Assembly: GCA_944326765.1 (NCBI GenBank)
Contig: CALVFE010000007.1
Location: forward strand, 1 to 45,034
DNA: 45,034 nucleotides
DNA from: an uncultured Elusimicrobiales bacterium
GTDB lineage: Bacteria > Elusimicrobiota > Elusimicrobia > Elusimicrobiales > Elusimicrobiaceae
Reading direction: 5' to 3'
The position numbers were made by a program, and so were the translations under genes. This document shows positions 17,201 to 24,014 of this stretch, in pieces. The notes under the pieces were generated by a model that searched no databases, was not told where the DNA came from, and saw only the letters and a program-made list of their open reading frames with translations. Positions within the stretch are counted from its first letter, which is position 1; each line of letters begins with the position of its first letter.

Positions 17201-17904
17201 AAATGAAAAAACACGGCGATGCTTTCGATCCCCAAAAATTGGAAGAAGACAACAAAGCCGCAGAGGAAGAGAAAAAGGCCATTGTAGAAGCCGGTGGAAC
17301 CGTCAAAGAACAAACATTAACCACCTATAATGAAATGGCCGGAACGCAGAAAGAATCTTCTGAAGGGGCGTTATTGGTATTTCCGATTTTAAGCGCCAGA
17401 CACAGCTTACCGGAAGGATTCGGAAACTTGAACTTCGTATCGGAACAAGATCAGGCGCTTTTCCAACAAATGGCGGCGCGCATTCAGCTCAACCGCGCAA
17501 TGCGCCAGCAAAATAAAACGCGCCAGGAAAAATCTTTGGAGATGGAAAAAGAAATGCGGGAAAATATGAGGCTGATTTTTGCAGAACAAATAGAAGCAGA
17601 CCAAAAAGTTTTTGAGGAATTTTTCTTCTATCAAAACGGTCTGAAAGCAAAGCAGGAAATCACTGTTCTGTTTAAAGATTATAAGGCGCAAATTATGAAA
17701 GAATTGGACAGCCAAGACTCTTTAGAAAAACAGTATGCCAAGATTTCACGCCTGCAAGAAGAGATGAATCAAAAATTGCAGAAAAAAATCGATGAAGCCA
17801 ATCGAATGAATGAGTTGTTAATGGAACAACAGGAACAAACCATATCAGAGGAAGAATATATTCCTTCTTATGATGATGAAATGGAACCTGGCGAGATCTA
17901 TTAA
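14242..17904 (+). CDS. Large secreted protein of unknown function
   Basis: 1220 residues, no family recognised. A signal peptide (MQSFLCRIMAFIFALNCLLPAPAVWA, cut before QPAAGK) is clear. Residues about 30-110 are Gln/Glu-rich and helical, likely coiled coil. Two hydrophobic stretches could span or sit in a membrane: about 592-615 (VFVGNAIFWIYGGEIFTFIG) and about 953-975 (VIFFGAWAGLDMITYSP). Residues about 1075-1195 are highly charged and predicted coiled coil, ending in an acidic tail. Few Cys are present (SSEACPQVSAAYPIFIRC). It has AAGGAG 9 nt upstream and TACAAT further up, a single gene with a strong terminator. Base composition is like its neighbours. It may be a lineage-specific envelope or surface protein; this is inference from the signal peptide only. 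Confidence 0.85.
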   Translation: MQSFLCRIMAFIFALNCLLPAPAVWAQPAAGKDLSAQIQQRVTHTVSQQLEESVALAIEELQNAEGVDELKQAVINLHEVMDKKYAAQQQEEKKRLLEKDMQQPYVIQRSSTYVAPKVNPYAVKTLEQNEVLARLAKDELTIDDMINYIDPFDPAQYNLQNIIYASEILGNSLDAFLMQPDEFTIMELNSIILLAQLRALYRLNKLTKQNYSSIYEVMAAGSLRIAFWKMHNFYVQTGQEDPLLAPKSNNFSQGVSFLPNPSGLKDGNPSFFAPSYSYQQGNSALPENIFEKINNQFLSELSALKAKKPKEGTQEYQLLLALADYATVYAMLVNPTKVQDIVKVLDEGPKRSLTGKVVAGDFKQTYSAVLNAVFTAVFESVKYMTPNTGTWEKTLSMLADFSNPEKYSVPTRVFALEAASLMYSSSEACPQVSAAYPIFIRCNSGNEQNDDRRALFAQRTVDLYAPLTKTHFAAIEDYGLDSKQMQLLADKLAYIYNGFANDELKMDTSRPRMKNSYVLDQGADGKTLILNGKNSIPRLLPLNRGQQFQLPDGSLKTISGFGRMSNGNWVEMQLKNGLNSKKVSDEFNAKFAVFVGNAIFWIYGGEIFTFIGTAYRSTKGAMMVLPKAVKAAATANKGRRAMSFGIEIQKGVRFANLQKNLAKSGATLVAERVAEKSVKNPKLPVKATYQPETVSSVQVISSQHALKGQYSKWNPKRWIGKEPPQITRFSFQQVTPGFGISQGTAEVTGTSLSQGVRNWDDWRKLRSSFQSIQDPTQHAFPQFFNFVERKAMYQELALRQAMEEAGKNGAFNAWVPIKTPVYGTGAVAEGETITWWNTTRLGKPGNKLATDEINKIILTPSISRQAALSATDPTKLANAVELYPEQLIQNNWQQTLIQHYFKEVERKGISKYLLPKYVPNANYWQAASSNWRFALPAGKALAANTRFWKGFKANVIFFGAWAGLDMITYSPMKLWIASAAQKDQEKEMKKHGDAFDPQKLEEDNKAAEEEKKAIVEAGGTVKEQTLTTYNEMAGTQKESSEGALLVFPILSARHSLPEGFGNLNFVSEQDQALFQQMAARIQLNRAMRQQNKTRQEKSLEMEKEMRENMRLIFAEQIEADQKVFEEFFFYQNGLKAKQEITVLFKDYKAQIMKELDSQDSLEKQYAKISRLQEEMNQKLQKKIDEANRMNELLMEQQEQTISEEEYIPSYDDEMEPGEIY

Positions 17905-17915
17905 TTGGTCGCTTT

Positions 17916-17948
17916 AAAAAAGCCCGCTGAAACTCAGCGGGCTTTTTT
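17916..17948. terminator. Bidirectional terminator
   Basis: A 15-bp stem flanked by A6 and T6 (17916-17930 with 17934-17948) lies between convergent genes and can serve both. Confidence 0.92.
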
Positions 17949-17962
17949 ATTTGACCTTAAAT

Positions 17963-18817
17963 TTAGTGCAAACCGCACTTGCAAACATGATCCTTTTCAT
18001 ACAGCTGCAAGCTCTGCGCTTCCAGCGGGCGATACTCGCTGGTACGGCGGATCAGTTCGTCAAAGTCAATGGTTTTAGACGGAAACATCGGCCCGTCTAC
18101 GCAAGCAAAACGTACTTTGCCTTCCACCGTCACGCGGCAGCAGCCGCACATGCCGGTGCCGTCCAGCATAATGGGGTTTAAACTGGCGTGCGGTTCCATT
18201 CCCAGTTTGTCCATCAGGCGCGAGGTAAACTTCATCATCGGAATCGGCCCGATGATAAACCCGGCGTTGATTTTTTCGCCCTCATCGTGTAATTTTTGAA
18301 TGGCATCCGTAACCATTCCTTTCATTCCATAGCTGCCGTCGTCCGTGGTGCTGACGGTTTTATCGCACAAATCCGTCATTTCTTTTTCCAAAATCAGCAG
18401 GTCTTTGGTACGCGCGCCAAGTACCGCAATCACGCGGTTTCCGGCTTCTTTGAAAGCGCGGGCAATCGGATAGACTTCGGCGATTCCCACGCCGCCGCCC
18501 ACCACGGCCACCGTACCGTAATTTTTAATTTCCACAGGCGTCCCCAAAGGGCCGGCAATGTTTAAAAATTTCTCCCCTTGCTTAAACGAGTTAAACATAG
18601 AGGTGGATTTGCCGATGGCTTGAATAATAACGGTAATGGTGCCTTTTTCTTTATCCCAATCCACCAGCGTAACCGGCACGCGTTCGCCGCCCTCGCGCCC
18701 GCGCAGAATCACAAATTGTCCGGCTTTGGCCGAAGCCGCAATCAGCGGTTTATAAACGATGAATTTTACCACCACATCACTTAAATTTTCTTTGACTAAA
18801 ATGGTATTTTCTTCCAT
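17963..18817 (-). CDS. nfnA: NADH-dependent ferredoxin:NADP+ oxidoreductase, FAD/[2Fe-2S] subunit (NfnA)
   Basis: 284 residues. It is the small subunit of the electron-bifurcating transhydrogenase that couples reduced ferredoxin and NADH to NADP+ reduction. Residues 1-95 form the FAD-binding barrel, 103-120 (VAVVGGGVGIAEVYPIAR) the NAD-binding site, and C224, C226, C227 and C239 (MCGCC...ACVDGP) the [2Fe-2S] ligands. It was formerly annotated as sulfide dehydrogenase or PyrK-like. It lies 1 nt after the large subunit gene in one operon, which is what separates it from dihydroorotate dehydrogenase PyrK. In the nfnAB operons I know, A comes first; here B is first. Confidence 0.92.
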   Translation of the reverse strand: MEENTILVKENLSDVVVKFIVYKPLIAASAKAGQFVILRGREGGERVPVTLVDWDKEKGTITVIIQAIGKSTSMFNSFKQGEKFLNIAGPLGTPVEIKNYGTVAVVGGGVGIAEVYPIARAFKEAGNRVIAVLGARTKDLLILEKEMTDLCDKTVSTTDDGSYGMKGMVTDAIQKLHDEGEKINAGFIIGPIPMMKFTSRLMDKLGMEPHASLNPIMLDGTGMCGCCRVTVEGKVRFACVDGPMFPSKTIDFDELIRRTSEYRPLEAQSLQLYEKDHVCKCGLH

Positions 18818-18818
18818 A

Positions 18819-20210
18819 TTATTTCCCCTCTTTCAAATAGGCGTTAATACGGCGGGCAGCCTCTATGCCGTCTTTCATCGCCAACAACACCGTAGCGCCG
18901 CCGCGAATGATATCCCCCCCGGCATAAACGCCCGGCAAGGTGGTTTTCCCTTCTTCATCTAAGGCCAAAACGCCGCGGTCGGTCGTTTTTAATTCGGGCG
19001 TAGTTTTGGCGATAATCGGATTGGGTTTCTGGCCAATCGCCACGATAATGGTATCCACCGGCATCACAAATTCCGACCCGGGGATTTCCACCGGCCGTCT
19101 GCGGCCTTTTTCGTCGGGCGCGCCCAATTCGTTGCGGGTGCATTTTAAACCGGCTACGTGGCCTCTTTCGTCGGTTACCACTTCTTTGGGCGTAACCAAG
19201 TATTCAAATCGGACTCCTTCTTCTTTGGCGTGTTCCACTTCCGCCGCGCGTGCGGGCATCTCCGCCGCGCTTCTGCGGTAAGCAATGGTTACGGTATCCG
19301 GCCCTAAGCGCATCGCACAGCGGGCGGCGTCCATCGCGCTGTTCCCGCCGCCGAGCACCGCCACGTGTTTGCCTACTTGAATAGGCGTATCCGTTTCCGG
19401 GAATTTATAGGCCTGCATTAAATTGACGCGGGTTAAAAATTCATTGGCGCTATACACGCCCACCGCATTTTCGCCGGGGATACCCGTCATCGTGGGAAGC
19501 CCCGCGCCGCTGCCGACATATATGGCATCAAACTGTTTTAACAGATCGGCGATTTTTTCCGTAGCGCCGACCAACACGTCGGTAACGAACTTAACGCCCA
19601 TCGATTTAACGGTTTCAATTTCGTGGTCAATCACTTCCCGCGGCAAGCGGAACGAAGGAATCCCATAGCGAAGCACGCCGCCAAACGCGTGCAACGCTTC
19701 AAACACGGTTACTTCGTGCCCGGCGCGCGCCAGTTCCGCCGCGGCCGCAATGGAAGACGGGCCAGAGCCGATACACGCCACTTTCTTACCCGTAGGAGCA
19801 GCCGTCTGCGGGGCTTTCAATAAGCCTTCTTTGCGGGCGGTATCGGCGGTATAACGCTCCAGCATGCCGATATTGACCGACCCAAAACGGTCTTTTAAAA
19901 TGCAGTTTCCTTCACAATGTTTTTCCTGCGGGCAAACGCGTCCGCAAATGGCGGGCAGCAGGCTGGTTTCCATAATCTTGCTGGCGGCTTCGCCTACTTT
20001 TCCTTCTTTCAAAAGGGCGATAAAATCCGGGATCTGCACGCCAACCGGACAGTTGGCTTGGCAGCGGGCATTTTTGCAATGCAGGCAGCGGTCAGCTTCG
20101 GCCAAGGCTTCTTCTTTGGTAAAAATTTGAGCGACTTCCTCAAAGTTATGTTTGCGCACTTCGGGATCTAATTGTTTCCCGTTGTGGCGCGGTGCGGACG
20201 GATTAGGCAT
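18819..20210 (-). CDS. nfnB: NfnB large subunit (GltD-like NADPH oxidoreductase)
   Basis: 463 residues, matching NADPH-dependent glutamate synthase small-chain homologues. Two [4Fe-4S] clusters are bound by an N-terminal Cys set: CLHC...CQANC (C42, C45, C50, C54) and CGRVCPQEKHCEGNC (C89-C103). An FAD site GSGPSSIAAAAELARAGHEVTVFE follows from about residue 148, and an NADPH site VAVLGGGNSAMDAARCAMR later. Next to nfnA it is best read as the bifurcating large subunit rather than true glutamate synthase, because no gltB-type large chain is present. GGAGG 6 nt before the ATG supports the start. It diverges from the YtxH-like gene. Confidence 0.92.
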   Translation of the reverse strand: MPNPSAPRHNGKQLDPEVRKHNFEEVAQIFTKEEALAEADRCLHCKNARCQANCPVGVQIPDFIALLKEGKVGEAASKIMETSLLPAICGRVCPQEKHCEGNCILKDRFGSVNIGMLERYTADTARKEGLLKAPQTAAPTGKKVACIGSGPSSIAAAAELARAGHEVTVFEALHAFGGVLRYGIPSFRLPREVIDHEIETVKSMGVKFVTDVLVGATEKIADLLKQFDAIYVGSGAGLPTMTGIPGENAVGVYSANEFLTRVNLMQAYKFPETDTPIQVGKHVAVLGGGNSAMDAARCAMRLGPDTVTIAYRRSAAEMPARAAEVEHAKEEGVRFEYLVTPKEVVTDERGHVAGLKCTRNELGAPDEKGRRRPVEIPGSEFVMPVDTIIVAIGQKPNPIIAKTTPELKTTDRGVLALDEEGKTTLPGVYAGGDIIRGGATVLLAMKDGIEAARRINAYLKEGK

Positions 20211-20348
20211 AGGATTCCTCCATCTAATTCAAAATAGCGAGAGTAAAAAAAATGTTTTACAGTTATACTATTTGTTAGGAACGGTTATTCCCTGTATTTG
20301 TTGTACAATATATATAACATTATAGCAAAGCAAAAGGAGGGGGATATT

Positions 20349-20699
20349 ATGTGCCATAAATGTGATTGTGCCGGAAAAGGCTTGGCCGCATTTTTATTAG
20401 GAGCGATTGTAGGGGCGGCGGCAGGCGTATTATTTGCACCGGCTAAAGGAGAAACGACCCGCCGCAAACTTAAACGCTGGGCCGATGACACCTACGAAGA
20501 AAAAAAGGAATATGTTTTGGAACACGCCGCGGATTTGAAAGGCAAAATCCAGGAACACGCCGCGGATCTGAAGGAAAAAATCTCCGCCCACGCGGAAGAC
20601 GCACGCGAACGGCTGGCGGAAGGAAAAGAAAAAGTCGTCAAGGAATTCAACCGCCGCAAAGATGAAATCACGGCTCGATTCAAAAAAGACGAAGAATAA
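20349..20699 (+). CDS. YtxH-like small membrane/amphipathic protein
   Basis: 116 residues. The ATG at 20349 follows AAAGGAGGGGG, a very strong ribosome binding site, so the open frame upstream is not used. After MCHKCDCAGKG comes a glycine/alanine zipper membrane segment (about residues 10-32, LAAFLLGAIVGAAAGVLFAPAKG), which is the YtxH pattern, then a long charged amphipathic helix with near repeats (EHAADLKGKIQ, EHAADLKEKIS, AHAEDARERLA). YtxH proteins are general-stress or envelope proteins of unclear function. TACAAT at about 20307 may be the -10 box. Single gene with its own terminator. Confidence 0.85.
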   Translation: MCHKCDCAGKGLAAFLLGAIVGAAAGVLFAPAKGETTRRKLKRWADDTYEEKKEYVLEHAADLKGKIQEHAADLKEKISAHAEDARERLAEGKEKVVKEFNRRKDEITARFKKDEE

Positions 20700-20716
20700 C
20701 AAATCAGCCAAAACTT

Positions 20717-20745
20717 ACCCCGCACAAAACCTGTGCGGGGTTTTT
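20717..20745 (+). terminator. Terminator of the YtxH-like gene
   Basis: A 10-bp stem ACCCCGCACA/TGTGCGGGGT with a 5-nt loop is followed by TTTT. Confidence 0.9.
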
Positions 20746-20806
20746 GTTTCCTCAAAAAATCTTTCGTTTTATTTTAAAACCACAATCAGCAAAACCGCTG
20801 GTAAAA

Positions 20807-21310
20807 CTATTTTCCAATCGGCCAGCGAGGACGATTATTTGTTCCGGCTTCATTTATTGCTATATTGGCGCCCAAAACTGCACAAATCTTTTTAGCATAG
20901 GCCAAATCATCTGCATTAGCGCCATTGTCAGTACCGCATATAATCGGATAACGCAACCCACCCTCAGATACACGGTACGCCAGCAGATAAGGCTTTTTAT
21001 TGGAATATACCCCCACAGACACAACTTGCGAGGAAGAAGAAGAAACCCCTCCAATTGTATAACTAAAATTTTTGCTTTCCGGAACTTCTATATCCAACTC
21101 ATCAAAAGAAACGGCGTAGGTTCCATTGGCCAAATAATAAACTTCCTGCGCGTCGCGCAAACTACGCAAAACAGCCAACGGCTCTGCCGCACGCGCTTTT
21201 TCCACCGCCAATTCGTATTGCGGAAACGCCACCGCGGCCAATATCCCAATGATTAAAACGACTACTAACAGCTCTATAAGCGTGAATCCGGCATTTTTCC
21301 CGTCAGGCAA
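20807..21310 (-). CDS. Type IV pilin-like protein (pilin gene 2), start uncertain, possible frameshift
   Basis: 167 residues if it starts at the TTG at 21310 (leader MPDGKNAG, cut before FTLIELL). The body has the standard alpha1 helix, PQYELAVEKARAAEP, and a globular part with two Cys (IICGTDN...KKICAVLG). The DNA is closely similar to pilin gene 1 at the 5' end, but the ATG matching pilin 1's start (at 21336) is in another frame here: from it translation stops after 20 codons unless the ribosome shifts -1 at A-AAA-AAT or the A7 run gains one base. The TTG lacks a Shine-Dalgarno. Frame also stays open to a GTG at 21397, but that extension is non-coding in pilin 1. Possible states: TTG start, programmed shift, phase-off allele, or sequence error. 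Confidence 0.75.
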   Translation of the reverse strand: MPDGKNAGFTLIELLVVVLIIGILAAVAFPQYELAVEKARAAEPLAVLRSLRDAQEVYYLANGTYAVSFDELDIEVPESKNFSYTIGGVSSSSSQVVSVGVYSNKKPYLLAYRVSEGGLRYPIICGTDNGANADDLAYAKKICAVLGANIAINEAGTNNRPRWPIGK

Positions 21311-21313
21311 TGA

Positions 21314-21357
21314 TTTTTTTGATAAATTTCGGTCATAGCCAAAATTTATCAAAAAAA
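21314..21357. promoter_or_regulatory. 16-bp inverted repeat around the conserved ATG of pilin gene 2
   Basis: Arms TTTTTTTGATAAATTT (21314-21329) and complement (21342-21357) flank a loop with ATG at 21334-21336. It parallels 6427-6468. The arm on the upstream side merges into a 12-base A/T tract. Confidence 0.65.
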
Positions 21358-21370
21358 AAAAACGCGTCAA

Positions 21371-21481
21371 GGCCAGAGGCTGGCCGCCCCTCCTCACTCT
21401 ATGCCCGTTAATCTGATTTATTTAAGCCACACTGTTGCAGTGCTGTCGCGCTCTTACAATAAGACAAGCCAGAGGCTTTTC
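21371..21481. repeat. 91-bp-type pilin-upstream repeat, locus 2
   Basis: One full unit of 96 bp (21371-21466), starting with GGCCAGAGGCTGGCC and including CACTCTATGCCCGTTA, TTTAAGCCACACT and GCTGTCGCGCTCTTAC blocks, plus the first part of a second unit (21467-21481, AGCCAGAGGC) that then decays. It has the same orientation relative to the pilin as the other loci. Confidence 0.8.
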
Positions 21482-21552
21482 TCCCGACTAAGAAAAACTT
21501 ACATCCAACGAAAGATACAAATTGTTTCTCGTCTCTTAATCAATGCATGACA

Positions 21553-21583
21553 TAAAAAGACCGCCTCTAACCGAGGCGGTCTT
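21553..21583 (-). terminator. Terminator of the GH3-fold gene
   Basis: An 11-bp stem (21557-21567 with 21573-21583) is followed on the minus strand by TTTTT, 17 bp after the gene's stop. Confidence 0.88.
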
Positions 21584-21600
21584 CTCTTTTGTTTGTATGA

Positions 21601-22548
21601 TTATTTTTTGCAAAAAGCTTTTGCCATTTCAAACGCTTCTTTTATTTCCATTGGCTCAGGGCCGACATACACTTTGCTGATAAACATCTCGTGGTTGGAA
21701 ACAGCGTGAATGATTTCGTCCATCAAAAGGCCTTTATCGGCTTCCCGTTCCACCGAGTCCACCACCGCCGCCGCATTTTTAGGAGCTAATATATTTTCAA
21801 TTCCACAATGCAACATTTTAATGGCGCTGGCTTCTTCGTAGCGAAGCCGTCCCTTAAACAACGGAAAGCTGACGACGCACCCTTTATAATTCAACCGTTT
21901 TTTCAACAATCCCTTGATAACCCGGTCGGACAGCATCGCTTGATGATCATTATCTATATTGGGAAAAATCATATTGGAAGGCATAATGGCGTCCGCCCGG
22001 CGGAAAATATGTTTATAAGGCACAAATTCTTCATCTTCCATCTGCGCCAACGTTTTCAGCACTCCGGAAACACCTGGAAAATACTTAATGCAATTCAGCG
22101 CACCCCCATTGGAAAGCCCGGCAATAAAATCGCCGGCCAAATGCGTAACGGTCAGCGGCACATCGGAAAACGCCGGCGGCGCGTAGCCCAGATCCACCAC
22201 GGGAGCCAGCACCCAATCCAATCCCATACTGCGCGCCATCCGGGCAATTAAATTGCCTTTGCGGTAAGCGCCGTCTTGCGGAGAAGAAAAATGCTGCAAA
22301 GAATCATTAGCCGGCAAGGCGGGAGCGTCCGTTACGATTTCACTCAAATCCTCATCGATATCCGCGCAAAACAACAATCTTCCGTAAGGGGAAACGTCGC
22401 TCATGCGTTTGGTAAAATCACGCGTTTGCTGGGCGGTTCCGCCATACACACAAAAGCCGCCCACCCCCCGGCGAGCCAATTCTTCGGCTTCCTGCAAACT
22501 GCTCTGTCCAAACCAAAAACCGGGAAAAACAATGCGCGCGGGTTTCAT
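21601..22548 (-). CDS. GH3 (NagZ-like) fold protein lacking catalytic residues
   Basis: 315 residues, the size of NagZ, the beta-N-acetylglucosaminidase of peptidoglycan recycling. The fold is recognisable from LARRGVGGFCVYGG, MGLDWVLAPVVDLGYAPPAF (residues 108-127) and NCIKYFPG (152-159, NagZ KHFPG). Key positions differ: the DQEGGRV sugar-binding loop is DIDEDLSEIV, the GHG...DSH acid/base loop after KYFPG is absent (VSGVLKTLAQ), and the nucleophile motif [ST]DDL is SFPL (S227, F228). It is therefore probably inactive as a glycosidase, or has a changed function. No signal peptide. It is read in the same direction as the downstream pilin gene 2 and follows ndk and the hydrolase gene, 25 bp after the latter. 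Confidence 0.75.
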   Translation of the reverse strand: MKPARIVFPGFWFGQSSLQEAEELARRGVGGFCVYGGTAQQTRDFTKRMSDVSPYGRLLFCADIDEDLSEIVTDAPALPANDSLQHFSSPQDGAYRKGNLIARMARSMGLDWVLAPVVDLGYAPPAFSDVPLTVTHLAGDFIAGLSNGGALNCIKYFPGVSGVLKTLAQMEDEEFVPYKHIFRRADAIMPSNMIFPNIDNDHQAMLSDRVIKGLLKKRLNYKGCVVSFPLFKGRLRYEEASAIKMLHCGIENILAPKNAAAVVDSVEREADKGLLMDEIIHAVSNHEMFISKVYVGPEPMEIKEAFEMAKAFCKK

Positions 22549-22573
22549 AATTTTCTCCAGGATATCATGCTCT

Positions 22574-23440
22574 CTACTCGACCCCTAATATCGAAGGGAC
22601 CAGCGATTCTTCCGTTCCGGAAGGCGGAACCAAAAAACCCTGCGTATCGGTAGGAACCGTCAAATCTGCCGGCGGCGCGTCAGGCAGCACTTCCGGCTTA
22701 TGCGGGGTTTTGAGCCATTGAATGACCGCCGGCCGAAGATACTTATCCAACATATCATGCGAAGTTAAATCATAGGCTGTCAAAAAAGTTACTTTTCCTT
22801 CGCCTGCGGTTAGAAAAGCCACATTGCGTATCACACTGGCTTCCAAAAAACTTTTTTTATCAGCCGCACCGGCGGCAATTAAAATATCACCCTTATACAA
22901 ACGCATGGCCGGAATAGAAAGAACGTCTTTATTATTGGTAGTGGGGCTAATCAACGCCAATCCAGCAATGTCCGGCGAAAAACTCATACTTTTGGCGGCG
23001 ACATTCGCCCCCAGCCCCGCGCCCAAGACCACTATTTCGGAAGAAGGAATTCCTTTTTTGTTCAAAAAAGAAATGGCCGCGTCCACATCACGCGTCATTT
23101 TATTGTACTCGTTATCCACTCCCTCTTTTGCAAAAGAAAAGGCTTCTCCTTTATTAATACTTTTTCCATGACCGCGCAAATCCAAAGCCAAATAACCGAA
23201 TCCTTCTCTTTTCAGATTGGATTTAAAAGTGGAAAATTCTTCTTTATTTTTCCCCAGGTCATGCAACAAAACGACGGTCTTTGATCCGTCGTCTGCCGGC
23301 TGATACAGAGCCGCAATTTCCCACCCGTCCTGCGTGGACAGGACAACCGGTTGTTCTTTGGCAGCCGCACCCCATGCAGGAAATGCCAACAGCGCCAGCG
23401 CCCCTGCCGGTGCGGCTATTTTCAGTAAACGGCAAAACAT
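22574..23440 (-). CDS. Secreted alpha/beta-hydrolase fold protein without nucleophile Ser
   Basis: 288 residues from the ATG at 23440, which is 1 nt after the ndk stop; an open frame 19 codons further upstream overlaps ndk and is less likely. Signal peptide about residues 1-27 (APAGALALLAFPAWG). The fold shows VVLLHDLGKN (oxyanion region, H60), LALDLRGHGKS (87-94) and the elbow VVLGAGLGAN, where the catalytic Ser of GxSxG is G142 (codon GGG). Candidate acid D194 and base H228 are kept. Pro-rich C-terminal tail (PDAPPADLTVP). Without the Ser it is unlikely to hydrolyse esters in the standard way; it may bind a ligand or act in another manner. Neighbouring GH3-like protein also lacks catalytic residues. 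Confidence 0.8.
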   Translation of the reverse strand: MFCRLLKIAAPAGALALLAFPAWGAAAKEQPVVLSTQDGWEIAALYQPADDGSKTVVLLHDLGKNKEEFSTFKSNLKREGFGYLALDLRGHGKSINKGEAFSFAKEGVDNEYNKMTRDVDAAISFLNKKGIPSSEIVVLGAGLGANVAAKSMSFSPDIAGLALISPTTNNKDVLSIPAMRLYKGDILIAAGAADKKSFLEASVIRNVAFLTAGEGKVTFLTAYDLTSHDMLDKYLRPAVIQWLKTPHKPEVLPDAPPADLTVPTDTQGFLVPPSGTEESLVPSILGVE

Positions 23441-23441
23441 G

Positions 23442-23891
23442 TTAACGGTCCAAAACCTCTTCGGGTTTAAACCAAAGCGCAATTTCTTTTTCCGCATCTT
23501 CCGGAGATCCGGAAGCGTGCACGCAGTTTTGCATTACATCGCCAATAAAACGCCCGAAGCTGCCGCGGATTGTCCACGGAGCGGCCTTTTCCGGGTTGGT
23601 GCTGCCGATTTCCTGGCGCACTTTGGCAATCGCATTTTCGCCTTGGAAAACAAATGCGTAAATCTTATGGTTTGGCACATTGTTAAATTCACCCATCATA
23701 TATTGAATGACTTCTTCCAAGAAGGGTTTCCCTTCTAAATTTTTGTAATGTGCGCGCGCCAACTCTTCGGTCAGCGAAACCACTTTAGCCCCGGTCATTT
23801 GCAGGCCGAGGTGATCCAACCGGTCTAAAATAAGACCGCTGATGCGTTTTTCAATGGCATCAGGCTTAATTAGAACAAGCGTTCTTTCCAT
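23442..23891 (-). CDS. ndk: Nucleoside diphosphate kinase
   Basis: 149 residues from ATG 23891 (MERTLVLIKPDA, the canonical start). It phosphorylates NDPs to NTPs in the cytoplasm through the phospho-His in NCVHASGS. RGSFG and the C-terminal EIALWFKPEE are conserved. An upstream ATG at 23900 is open in frame, but the promoter places the transcription start near 23902, so the later ATG, with GAG about 6 nt upstream, is preferred. First gene of a probable ndk, hydrolase, GH3-like unit. Confidence 0.96.
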   Translation of the reverse strand: MERTLVLIKPDAIEKRISGLILDRLDHLGLQMTGAKVVSLTEELARAHYKNLEGKPFLEEVIQYMMGEFNNVPNHKIYAFVFQGENAIAKVRQEIGSTNPEKAAPWTIRGSFGRFIGDVMQNCVHASGSPEDAEKEIALWFKPEEVLDR

Positions 23892-23908
23892 ATATCTCAT
23901 ATGTAAAC

Positions 23909-23936
23909 ATTATACCAATCTTAAAAACCCTGTCAA
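23909..23936 (-). promoter_or_regulatory. Sigma-70-type promoter of ndk
   Basis: On the minus strand, consensus TTGACA (23931-23936) and TATAAT (23909-23914) are separated by 16 bp, ahead of the ndk start. Confidence 0.88.
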
Positions 23937-24014
23937 CGTTTTTACGAACGCGAAGGATTTTTTCCCAATACCCCGACACATTAAGGTATAATAGATAAAA
24001 CGGAGATGAATTTT

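Noticed and set aside
20298..20348. 17-codon upstream extension of the YtxH-like protein
   Set aside because: It covers the -10 box and the strong ribosome binding site of the ATG at 20349.
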